Origin: Bacillus sp. X1(2014)
GTDB taxonomy: Bacteria; Bacillota; Bacilli; Bacillales_B; DSM-18226
Direction: 5' to 3'
Assembly (NCBI RefSeq): GCF_007678255.1
Contig: NZ_VEED01000007.1
Coordinates: 186,001 to 250,000 of the forward strand
Length of the DNA: 64,000 nucleotides
The stretch's first letter is position 1. The number at the start of each line of letters is the position of its first letter. Below the pieces are notes generated by a model that saw only the letters and a list, made by a program, of their open reading frames with translations, was not told the DNA's origin and made no database searches. A program made the position numbers and the translations under genes. Of this stretch, positions 56,312 to 64,000 are shown piece by piece.

Positions 56312-56611
56312 ATTTTTATTCATGCATAACCTCAATGAAATATCTACTTGATTTTTCATTGAAATCATAAAAAAAACACCTAATACTTTGGTAAAATACA
56401 GGTAGCTAAACCCAATATACAAAGCAAGGTTTCATCTATAGGATAATGAATAATGACTACCTACGCAAAGTTAAATATTGGATGCCTTCTTAGGAAAGAA
56501 AATATAGTGCTTTTTCAAGTAAACGTTACGAGGATATAACCGGAAAGGATACGTTGTATTGTTTTTTGAATACATCATCCAAGTTATTAACAGTCAGTAC
56601 ACCGGATATAG
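56312..56611. other. Intergenic stretch without a recognisable gene
   Basis: AT-rich. A hairpin TCAATGAAA...TTTCATTGA lies at about 56331-56361 without a clear T-run. Nothing else supported. Confidence 0.3.
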
Positions 56612-57361
56612 TCAAATGATTTCAATATCGAATTCCATGTACTTGTTTAAATTATGACTTAGTGGCCCGTCTTCCGTAATTAAGTAATCAAGTTCTGAAA
56701 CGGGACCAACCAAGTAATTGGAAATCGTATTAAGTTTACTTCTTGTAACCAGGGTTGCGATCTTATTTGAACTTTTAATCATCTGCCGTTTAGCATAAGA
56801 CTCTTCTATATGAGGGATGCTGATTCCAAAGTCAGGGTGCAGGGAATACACTCCTAAAAAACAGAGATCGGCTCTAATATTTTTAAGCACATCAATTACA
56901 TCCAATCCTACTGTCACAAAAGATTCCTTAAAAAAAGTTCCGCCCAAAAGGATGATATCTGTATTTGGATGTTTTGATAACGCCAAACTAATAGAGGGAC
57001 TATTGGTAATAACGGTCCCTTTAAACTCTATTGGAATTTCTTGAGCCAGAAAAAGATTTGTTGTACTTCCATCTATTAAAAGAACTTGTCCATCTTTAAT
57101 AATCTTCACTGCTTTTAAGGCTAATTCTTTTTTTGCATCTATATTTTCTTCCGTTCTTTCAGAAAATGTTAAAGCGCTCGCAGATGCAGGAAATGCCCCG
57201 CCGTGTACTCTTTTGAGCAGACCTAATGAATCCATTTCCCTTAAATCTCGTCTAATTGTGTCCTCAGAAACATCCCATTTCATGCTTAATTCTTTAGCAA
57301 CGACTTTCCCTTCTTTTTCAAGTATTTGTAAAATTTTGCTTTGTCGTTCTTTTCTTAGCAT
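56612..57361 (-). CDS. DeoR-family transcriptional regulator
   Basis: 249 residues: N-terminal helix-turn-helix (KELSMKWDVSEDTIRRDLRE) and the DeoR-type sugar-phosphate domain (DGSTTNLFLAQEI, LLGGTFFKESFVTVG). GGAGG precedes the ATG. It is divergent from transketolase. The space between holds several TTTTTTCTTR repeats, so control of tkt-tal by a pentose or hexose phosphate is likely. Confidence 0.9.
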   Translation of the reverse strand: MLRKERQSKILQILEKEGKVVAKELSMKWDVSEDTIRRDLREMDSLGLLKRVHGGAFPASASALTFSERTEENIDAKKELALKAVKIIKDGQVLLIDGSTTNLFLAQEIPIEFKGTVITNSPSISLALSKHPNTDIILLGGTFFKESFVTVGLDVIDVLKNIRADLCFLGVYSLHPDFGISIPHIEESYAKRQMIKSSNKIATLVTRSKLNTISNYLVGPVSELDYLITEDGPLSHNLNKYMEFDIEII

Positions 57362-57380
57362 AACAATGATCAGCCTCCGT

Positions 57381-57533
57381 GTTTTTGCATGTTTTTTCTT
57401 ACATTATATTATTTTTTCTTGAATTCACCAATTTTTTTTAAAATCGGCAAAATTATTCTTGTTTTTTCTTGTTTATAAAGATAAAATATACTTGAATAAG
57501 AAAAAACTTGCGTTAAAATGCAAAAACAAGAAA
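57381..57533. promoter_or_regulatory. Cluster of TTTTTTCTTR repeats, DeoR-type operators
   Basis: GTTTTTTCTTA at 57391, TTTTTTCTTG at 57412, ATTATTCTTG at 57452, GTTTTTTCTTG at 57461, and the inverse TAAGAAAAAAC at 57497. GTTTTTGCAT at 57381 and ATGCAAAAAC at 57518 extend the outer pair into an inverted repeat around the region. DeoR proteins often bind several spaced copies and loop DNA. Confidence 0.6.
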
Positions 57534-57609
57534 TCATTTAAGGTAAGAAACCTATACTCTCATTTTGTGCCAATTTAAAATTCATTCGAAATAAAAGGAG
57601 GAAAAAAAG

Positions 57610-59598
57610 ATGAATAATAGTATTGAAACACTAGCTGTAAATACGATTCGTACCTTATCCATTGACGCGATTAATAGTGCTAATTCCGGTCATCCAGGCC
57701 TGCCTATGGGGGCAGCTCCAATGGCCTATGCACTTTGGGCAAATCATCTAAATCATAATTCTGCAAATGCAAAATGGTTTAATCGAGATCGTTTTATTCT
57801 TTCTGCCGGACACGGATCTAGCTTGTTATATAGTTTGCTTCATTTAGCTGGGTACAATGTATCTTTAGAAGATTTAAAAAGTTTTAGAAAGCTAAATAGC
57901 AAAACACCTGGTCATCCCGAATTTGGTCACACAGATGGTGTAGAAGCAACAACTGGGCCTTTAGGGCAAGGGATTGCTAATGCAGTAGGAATGGCGATGG
58001 CTGAAGCGCATTTAGCTGCAAAATTCAATCAGGATGGCTACCCCGTAATTGACCATTATACATATACTTTAGTGGGCGATGGAGATTTAATGGAAGGCGT
58101 CTCTTATGAGGCCATGTCTATGGCCGGCCATATGAAACTAGGAAAATTAATTGCATTATATGACTCAAATGATATTTCTTTAGACGGAGAATTAAACCTA
58201 TCATTTTCAGAGGACATTCAAAAACGAACAGAATCTGCTCATTGGCAATATTTACGAGTAGAAGATGGCAATGATGTAGCAGAAATCTCAAAAGCTATTA
58301 CACTAGCTAAACAAAATACAAACCAACCAACCTTGATCGAAATTAGAACCACTATCGGTTATGGAAGTCCCAAAGTTGCAGGAACAAACAAGGCACATGG
58401 AAATCCACTTGGAGCAGAAGAAGCTCGTGCAACAAAACAGGTATATGGCTGGAACTATGAAGAGGATTTCTTTGTACCGGAAGAAGTTAAAGCCCATTTT
58501 GAAGAGCTAAAACAAAGAGGAATTAGCCAAGAACAACAATGGAACGCACTATTCCAGTCTTATCAAGAGACATATCCTGAATTAGCAAAAGAACTGCAAC
58601 AAGCCATCACGGGAGAAGTTTTAATTAATGCGGAAGACATCCTGACATTTGAAACAGGTAAAACCATCTCAACCCGTGTAGCCAGTGGAGAAGCCATTAA
58701 CCATTTTGTAAAATCAGTACCTTCTATTTTTGGAGGAAGTGCGGATCTTTCTCATTCCACAATGACAGATATAAAGGAAGACGCAGCATTCGCGGTAGAA
58801 TCATTTAGCGGAAGAAATATTTATTTTGGTGTCCGCGAACACGCGATGGGAGCGGCTGGCAATGGTTTGGCTCTACATGGCGGGGTAAAGCCATTTGTAA
58901 GCACATTCTTTGTTTTCAATGATTATCTCAGACCATCCATTCGTCTGGCAGCCTTGCAAAAGCTTCCAATCACTTATGTATTTACTCATGACTCGATTGC
59001 GGTTGGTGAAGATGGTCCAACTCATGAACCAATTGAGCAGCTAGCTTCTCTTCGTGCAATCCCAGGGTTAACTGTAATTCGTCCATCAGATGCAAACGAA
59101 TCTGCAAGTGCTTGGGCTTATGCACTAAACCAAACAGACGGTCCTGTTGCCCTGGTTCTGAGCCGTCAAAACCTGCCTGTGTTCCAAGAAACACAAGCCA
59201 ATTTAGACAACCTTTCAAAGGGAGCTTACGTATTAACGCAAACAAATGACCAGCCAGAGGTTATCTTGATCGCAACTGGTTCGGAAGTGTCATTAGCCAT
59301 TAACGCGAAAGCTGAACTTGAAAAAGAAAATGTATCGGTTCGTATTGTCGCTATGCCAAGCTGGGAACTATTCGATCGTCAACCGAAAGAGTATAAAGAG
59401 CTTGTCCTCCCTGCTTCTATTAAAAAGCGTGTGGCACTTGAAATGGGTATCTCTCTTGGATGGGAACGCTATGTAGGATTAGAAGGGAAAGTATTATCTA
59501 TTGATACATTCGGTGCTTCTGGAACGGGCGCTGCAGTCATGGAGCTATTTGGATTTACGACAGAAAATGTTGTTCGAACTGCAAAAAGTCTACTATAA
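57610..59598 (+). CDS. tkt: Transketolase
   Basis: 662 residues. Moves two-carbon units between sugar phosphates in the pentose phosphate pathway. TPP-binding stretch [19 protein letters not shown] with the following Asn (DSNDISLDG); N-terminal [15 protein letters not shown]; the central domain has [28 protein letters not shown] start. Probably a second transketolase besides the housekeeping one, given its place beside a DeoR regulator and transaldolase; this cannot be tested in the window. Confidence 0.94.
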   Translation: MNNSIETLAVNTIRTLSIDAINSANSGHPGLPMGAAPMAYALWANHLNHNSANAKWFNRDRFILSAGHGSSLLYSLLHLAGYNVSLEDLKSFRKLNSKTPGHPEFGHTDGVEATTGPLGQGIANAVGMAMAEAHLAAKFNQDGYPVIDHYTYTLVGDGDLMEGVSYEAMSMAGHMKLGKLIALYDSNDISLDGELNLSFSEDIQKRTESAHWQYLRVEDGNDVAEISKAITLAKQNTNQPTLIEIRTTIGYGSPKVAGTNKAHGNPLGAEEARATKQVYGWNYEEDFFVPEEVKAHFEELKQRGISQEQQWNALFQSYQETYPELAKELQQAITGEVLINAEDILTFETGKTISTRVASGEAINHFVKSVPSIFGGSADLSHSTMTDIKEDAAFAVESFSGRNIYFGVREHAMGAAGNGLALHGGVKPFVSTFFVFNDYLRPSIRLAALQKLPITYVFTHDSIAVGEDGPTHEPIEQLASLRAIPGLTVIRPSDANESASAWAYALNQTDGPVALVLSRQNLPVFQETQANLDNLSKGAYVLTQTNDQPEVILIATGSEVSLAINAKAELEKENVSVRIVAMPSWELFDRQPKEYKELVLPASIKKRVALEMGISLGWERYVGLEGKVLSIDTFGASGTGAAVMELFGFTTENVVRTAKSLL

Positions 59599-59621
59599 TC
59601 TTAAAATGGAGGAAATATACG

Positions 59622-60290
59622 ATGAAATTATTTATTGATACTGCTAATCTTGTTGATATTAAAAAGGCATATAAAATTGGTGTTATATCAGGTGTTACAA
59701 CTAATCCTTCCCTAGTTGCGAAGGAAGGCGTAAAATTCGAAGACCGCATTGAAGAAATCTGCCAAGCAGTTCCACGGGTAGAATCTGTTTCCGCTGAAGT
59801 AACTCCAGATGCCGTTACAGCTGACGAAATGATTGCTCAAGCTGAGGAGCTCATTAAAATTAACGGCGGAGATGAGAAAATTACAATCAAGCTTCCTATG
59901 ACTTTAGACGGTTTAGAGGCTTGCCGTTATCTTGCTGATAAAGGCGTTAAAACAAATGTCACACTTATTTTCACAGTAAACCAAGCACTATTAGCAGCTC
60001 GTGCAGGTGCAACTTATGTATCTCCATTTTTAGGACGCTTAGACGATATTTCCGAAGACGGCGTACAATTAGTATCAAAAATAGCTGAACTGTTCCGCAT
60101 TCATAATTTCGACTCACAAATTATTGCAGCATCTGTTCGTCACCCAGATCATGTTACTCGTGTAGCAATGGCAGGTGCACATATTGCAACGATTCCGTTT
60201 TCAGTAATTGAGCAAATTTCAAAACATCCACTTACTAATCAAGGGATCGAAAAATTTGCTGCAGATTGGGAAAATACTCTTAAAAACTAA
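59622..60290 (+). CDS. tal: Transaldolase / fructose-6-phosphate aldolase family protein
   Basis: 222 residues, the short single-domain type. [16 protein letters not shown], the [13 protein letters not shown] motif, and the Schiff-base Lys90 in KITIKLPM. It lies 23 bp after tkt with GGAGG, so the two are co-transcribed and together convert pentose to hexose phosphates. Short members act as transaldolase or as fructose-6-phosphate aldolase; the sequence alone does not decide. Confidence 0.92.
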   Translation: MKLFIDTANLVDIKKAYKIGVISGVTTNPSLVAKEGVKFEDRIEEICQAVPRVESVSAEVTPDAVTADEMIAQAEELIKINGGDEKITIKLPMTLDGLEACRYLADKGVKTNVTLIFTVNQALLAARAGATYVSPFLGRLDDISEDGVQLVSKIAELFRIHNFDSQIIAASVRHPDHVTRVAMAGAHIATIPFSVIEQISKHPLTNQGIEKFAADWENTLKN

Positions 60291-60303
60291 GTTTAAGATA
60301 AAT

Positions 60304-60334
60304 CACGACAGGTTAATCGCCTGTCGTGTTTTTA
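60304..60334 (+). terminator. Terminator of tkt-tal
   Basis: CACGACAGG (60304-60312), loop TTAATCG, CCTGTCGTG (60320-60328), TTTTT. Perfect 9-bp stem. Confidence 0.85.
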
Positions 60335-60449
60335 ATTCCTAATTTGTTATTTAAGATTTTCAATTGCCGCTCTTTCAATTTCAAGTCCCTTAGTATAACG
60401 TTTCATTATCTGTTTTGTTTAGCATATAAGATGCCAGTAGGGCGATCCC

Positions 60450-60875
60450 TCACGCTCCGACGGCATAATAACTTTCCAAATTGTCAGTTTGGACTGGCAA
60501 TGTAACATTTCCATTTTCAACATCAAAATTACCATCTACTATTTGGGTTGGCTCCGCTAAAAATCCAGTTAGTCCTGTATTACCAGCACGCCATACCGTT
60601 TCATGCACCTTTTAGCATTTGCTAGAAAGCTAGGACTATTTTGGTTACCAGTAATTTTTTAAACACAATGTTACTTTCACCTGTAGTACCACCAAATAAT
60701 TTGTTGGCTTGTTTCTTGCTCTCATCAACTGTAGAGAGTCCATAAAGTCCAGGACCAAAAGAATCCCCCTCTGCATTCCCCTTAACAACACTTACTTTTA
60801 GCCATATCCTCTTGCAAAACAGCAAACCACTCGTATAGCCACCATACTCCATTTGGTTCGTTTTGGCCTGACTAA
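60450..60875 (-). pseudogene. Decayed C-terminal part of a secreted glycosidase
   Basis: Minus-strand pieces in three frames join to one protein: SGQNEPNGVWWLYEWFAVL, then GDSFGPGLYGLSTVDESKKQ, then VHETVWRAGNTGLTGFLAEP and VTLPVQTDNLESYYAV before a stop at 60450. The WWLYEW, GLYGLSTVDESKKQA and WRAGNTG pattern resembles the C-terminal domains of GH39-like glycosidases. At least two frameshifts and no start. It may be a degraded neighbour of the GH43 gene. Confidence 0.55.
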
Positions 60876-61030
60876 TAAGGAACTATATGAATTTGCAGTA
60901 TTCCAGTAAGTCAATTAATTTAATTATAAATAATGAAATGAAATATTACCTGTATTTATAGAAAACAGATAATGTTTATAATTTTTTGTTTTATAAACCA
61001 ATAACAAGAAATTGATATATATAAATCTAT

Positions 61031-61067
61031 AAAAAAAGGAAATCTGATGAATTACGATCAGATTTCC
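61031..61067 (-). terminator. Terminator of the GH43 gene
   Basis: Minus strand GGAAATCTGAT, loop CGTAATTC-type, ATCAGATTTCC, TTTTTTT. Arms at 61038-61048 and 61057-61067; perfect 11-bp stem. Confidence 0.85.
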
Positions 61068-61118
61068 AGATAATAAGAAGGATAAACTTCACACTTCTAG
61101 TATTATGTGTCTTTTAAA

Positions 61119-64000
61119 CTAAAGATTATTAGCCAAGGATATCAAAAGTTTAGCCTGTTGATCAGTAAGCACCTTTCCACTTTGGGCGGTGAGTTCATTT
61201 ACATACGCCTTCAGCTTACCCTCTACAGCCTGTTTGTTACCATTAGCGGCCGCTTCTTTTGCTGACTGAAGTTTTGCAACTAGTGATTGCGACACCCCAT
61301 CCTTACTTACAAAAGATTGAGTCAATCGGCTTAAACTATCAAAATCAACAGTTACTGTAAATTCGGTTTCAACTACCGCTGTATTTCCGGCTTTGTCAGT
61401 AGCCGTGGCCAAGAGTTTATGAACACCAACCCCGAAATAATAAGCATATCCTTCAGTGCTTGGACAATTCACGGAAGCAACCCCTGACAAATCATCAGCT
61501 GCACTGCAGGTAATCGCTATCTTGGCATCAATTGGATAGGTATCATCATTACCGATAAATTGAATCACAGGAGGAGTAATATCTTTCTTGACATGAACCT
61601 CACTAATGGCCATATAGCCTCCATCAACTGTCGTTGCAGTGATCTTTGCTATACCTTCCTTAAATGCGGTAACATTCCCATTTTCATCTACAGCAGCTAC
61701 TTCTTCATTATTGCTAGACCACAGGACCTCTTTATTAACTGCCTCATTAGGTGTTACAATTGCAGACACCCGTTCTTTTTGTCCTTGTACTAGTTCCAAT
61801 TTTTCCTTATCTACCGTAACGCCTGTTACTTTTTGAATAAGATCTTCGTTTTTAACTTTGGGAACATTTGCAAGTAAAGCCTCATGTTCTCGTTTTGTAA
61901 CCGGCAATACTGTCCCATGGCGAGGGCGTGCAGGTAAACTATAGTTTGTAGACATCTTCCACTCACCTGACTGTAAATCGGTTGTTTCAAAAGGTACATA
62001 CCCTTTGCCGCCAAATTCATCAATAAACATGTACCACTTATCCTCCGTATTGGATTTAAAGATGGTAGGTCCTTCACCAGCACTGATTGACCCTTTTCCA
62101 ATCCCCTCTTTAATAAGATTAAAAGTAGAATCAAAAACCGAATCTCCAACTTCTTGGAAAACAAATTTACCGTTTGGTGAAGATGTTGAGTTGTTTCTTT
62201 CATCTTTTGTAAAACGATACACTTTTCCATCATGTTTAATCATTGTTGTATCAATAACAGAATATCCATAATCCATATAAACTTTTGGTTCCGTAAACGT
62301 ATAGAAATCTCTTGTTTTGCTATACATCATTTTGTTGTAGGTAGAGCCGCTATGCGCTTCATTGTCATACAATTTGGAAGCCCAGTACACAATATATTCA
62401 CCAGTCGTGTCATCATACGTAACTTCAGGAGCCCATGTATTTCCAGCCTCTTTTGGAGATACTTCTACCATTCTTTGCTCTGACCAATTAATTAAATCAG
62501 TAGATTCCCATACCATTATAGAGCGGCTGCCAGTCCTTTGGGATCTGTCCCAATTCCAATCTCCATTAATTTTTAAATCTGTGGAAATTAAATAGAACTT
62601 ATCACCTTCAGGGGAACGAATGATAAATGGATCTCTAAGTCCTTTTTCACCCAAATTAGAAGTGATTGCTGGAGCCCCATTGTTTAACTCCTGCCATTTA
62701 AGCGGATTGTTTCCTGCACTTAAGGCAAAATAAATTTGTTCACCGTTCGAATAACCTTCTCCTGTAAAATAACTGAAAACGTATCCTTCATAGTTCTCCT
62801 TTTTTGGCATTTCTTTCACTTTAGCTAAAAACGCTTTTGTGATTGACTCCTTGTGTAATGTGAGAGTTGCCGTCAATTTAACCGTTTTATCACCTTCACC
62901 ATTTCCAGGACGTTTCACTTCTCCAGTTGGTGTAATGATAGATGGGTCATTTGATTTCCATGTGATCGTAGAACCATTAGCTCCCGTTTTCGGTAAAGTT
63001 AGATTGCCGCGAACATCATTAATGTTATGAACTTTCAAATCTTCTGCATCCATACGAACGGTCACTGAATCTTGAGGTTTCTTTAATACTGTAACAATAA
63101 ATTCTTTTGTTAAAGTCTTTGTACCATCCGTAATATTAGCTGTAATTCCTACCGATTGGTCACCATTTTCAAAAGAAGGTCTACTAACTTTCCCATCATT
63201 TGTAATAATATTTTGATTTTGTGATTCCCAAGTAATGGTTGTTCCAAATGCCCCGTTTCTAGGGAATGATAAATCCGAATTAATTTCGTCTTTGTTTTGA
63301 TTTTGATTGATAAAAATGGAGTAATCTAATTTTTCTACCGCATGATTTAGCAGCAGTCCATCCATGGCAGCAATTTTTTTATCAGCCTCTACTTTAAGTT
63401 TACTTACTTCTGTTGCTGTCAAAGCTCCATTAAACACTTTAAAATCTGCAATCATGCCTCCAAAATATGGGTCAGCAGAATAAAAGGAACGCCCGATAAA
63501 ACCACTTGTTCCATTAACATTGTTGATTTGTGCTAGAGTATAACCGTTCGTAGAACCAGTCCCCACTTCAACCCCATCAATGTACAGCTTTATCGTTTTA
63601 TCTACACCTGACATAACAGTAGTTATTAACTTCCATTCACTCGACTTTAACGGCCCAGTTGTCGCATTTGCACCCGCTTCATTCATCCAGCTTGTTATCC
63701 CGATACCTGCTCTTGAAGAGCGGTCACCCGAGTTACGCTTCGGCGTCGTAAACAAATATTTATTACTGTCCTGACCTAACGCATATAACCATTCTGCTTC
63801 ATTAGCACCCTTCCAATTTACCAAAGAAGAAACGGTGATACTATCCAAATTATTTAATATACCTTTAGGCATTTCAATATATGAACTAGTTGAACCGCCC
63901 TTAAAGCTTACAACTCCTGCATCTGTTCCCTTAATAAGGTCGGCGTTTTGGGAATTCACCAGCTTTCCATCAAAATTCCCGATGCTATCTTTCACTGTTG
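61119..64000 (-). CDS. Large multidomain GH43 glycosidase, 5' end outside window
   Basis: At least 960 residues; the frame is open at the right edge, so start and signal peptide lie outside. From the visible N-terminus: LamG/concanavalin-like domain (about 1-210, FDGKLVNSQNADLIKG, WKLITTVMSG), two Ig-like repeats with ITWESQNQNIIT and ITWKSNDPSIIT (about 215-400), a GH43 five-bladed propeller (about 405-715) with base Asp in LRDPFIIRSPEG, WAPEV, and acid Glu in ISAGEGPTIFKS, then a Big_2 domain (VTGVTVDKEKLELVQGQKE), an Ig-like domain with two Cys (CSAADDLSGVASVNC) and a short helical end. Probably secreted and acting on arabinan, xylan or galactan side chains. Confidence 0.9.
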   Translation of the reverse strand, partial: TVKDSIGNFDGKLVNSQNADLIKGTDAGVVSFKGGSTSSYIEMPKGILNNLDSITVSSLVNWKGANEAEWLYALGQDSNKYLFTTPKRNSGDRSSRAGIGITSWMNEAGANATTGPLKSSEWKLITTVMSGVDKTIKLYIDGVEVGTGSTNGYTLAQINNVNGTSGFIGRSFYSADPYFGGMIADFKVFNGALTATEVSKLKVEADKKIAAMDGLLLNHAVEKLDYSIFINQNQNKDEINSDLSFPRNGAFGTTITWESQNQNIITNDGKVSRPSFENGDQSVGITANITDGTKTLTKEFIVTVLKKPQDSVTVRMDAEDLKVHNINDVRGNLTLPKTGANGSTITWKSNDPSIITPTGEVKRPGNGEGDKTVKLTATLTLHKESITKAFLAKVKEMPKKENYEGYVFSYFTGEGYSNGEQIYFALSAGNNPLKWQELNNGAPAITSNLGEKGLRDPFIIRSPEGDKFYLISTDLKINGDWNWDRSQRTGSRSIMVWESTDLINWSEQRMVEVSPKEAGNTWAPEVTYDDTTGEYIVYWASKLYDNEAHSGSTYNKMMYSKTRDFYTFTEPKVYMDYGYSVIDTTMIKHDGKVYRFTKDERNNSTSSPNGKFVFQEVGDSVFDSTFNLIKEGIGKGSISAGEGPTIFKSNTEDKWYMFIDEFGGKGYVPFETTDLQSGEWKMSTNYSLPARPRHGTVLPVTKREHEALLANVPKVKNEDLIQKVTGVTVDKEKLELVQGQKERVSAIVTPNEAVNKEVLWSSNNEEVAAVDENGNVTAFKEGIAKITATTVDGGYMAISEVHVKKDITPPVIQFIGNDDTYPIDAKIAITCSAADDLSGVASVNCPSTEGYAYYFGVGVHKLLATATDKAGNTAVVETEFTVTVDFDSLSRLTQSFVSKDGVSQSLVAKLQSAKEAAANGNKQAVEGKLKAYVNELTAQSGKVLTDQQAKLLISLANNL

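Overview
The window looks like chromosomal DNA of a low-GC, Gram-positive spore-former of the Bacillaceae (Bacillus, Neobacillus, Mesobacillus or similar; the species cannot be told from the sequence alone). The grounds are strong AAGGAGG-type ribosome binding sites, many TTG and GTG starts, CcpA-type cre boxes, and close counterparts of Bacillus genes: YtsJ-like malic enzyme, class III Fbp, CitS/CitT/CitM, YerD, YesL/YesM/YesN, and a Lic-type PTS with its LicR regulator. There are no rRNA or tRNA genes, no CRISPR array and no prophage.

Left third (1-20.8 kb): organic-acid metabolism. After a TetR regulator, a malic enzyme and an acyl-CoA thioesterase comes a complete biotin-independent malonate decarboxylase operon on the minus strand (gntR-mdcH-mdcA-mdcB-mdcC-mdcDE-mdcG), divergent from the Na+:malonate carrier genes madL-madM. 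The beta and gamma decarboxylase subunits are fused in one ORF. The shared control region has two face-to-face promoters, each with a near-identical operator at its start point, plus a cre-like site. Next are class III fructose-bisphosphatase, a CitS/CitT-type two-component system divergent from a CitM-type metal-citrate carrier (with a perfect 13-bp inverted repeat between them), a 54-residue small protein, and katG.

Middle (21-35.4 kb): membrane proteins, a LysR/AbrB-permease pair, and a VOC / FAD amine oxidase / aminotransferase / MocR cluster with a YerD-like FMN protein. This part is scarred. It holds a LysR-YeiH divergent pair collapsed by deletion, a second broken YeiH fragment 11.6 kb away, an IS1182-type transposase remnant, a thiolase remnant, a probably frameshifted microprotein, and three copies of a 50-bp palindromic repeat. 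Two of those copies supply the stop codons and last residues of adjacent genes.

Right part (35.4-64 kb): carbohydrate use. A minus-strand locus encodes a YesM/YesN two-component system, an LplABC/YtcQ-type ABC importer, a YesL-like protein, a GH3 glycosidase, a GH2 beta-glucuronidase and a ROK regulator; it probably takes up and cuts glucuronosyl or beta-linked oligosaccharides. Next is a lichenan/cellobiose-type PTS cluster: LicR and a first EIIB, then a GC-rich inverted-repeat element, then a second EIIB, EIIC, EIIA, a GH1 phospho-beta-glucosidase and an HPr. Two matching TTCCG...CGGAA palindromes lie in front of the two transcription units. A DeoR regulator is divergent from transketolase and transaldolase across a region rich in TTTTTTCTTR repeats. 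The window ends with a decayed glycosidase fragment and the 3' part of a large secreted LamG-GH43 enzyme whose start lies outside.
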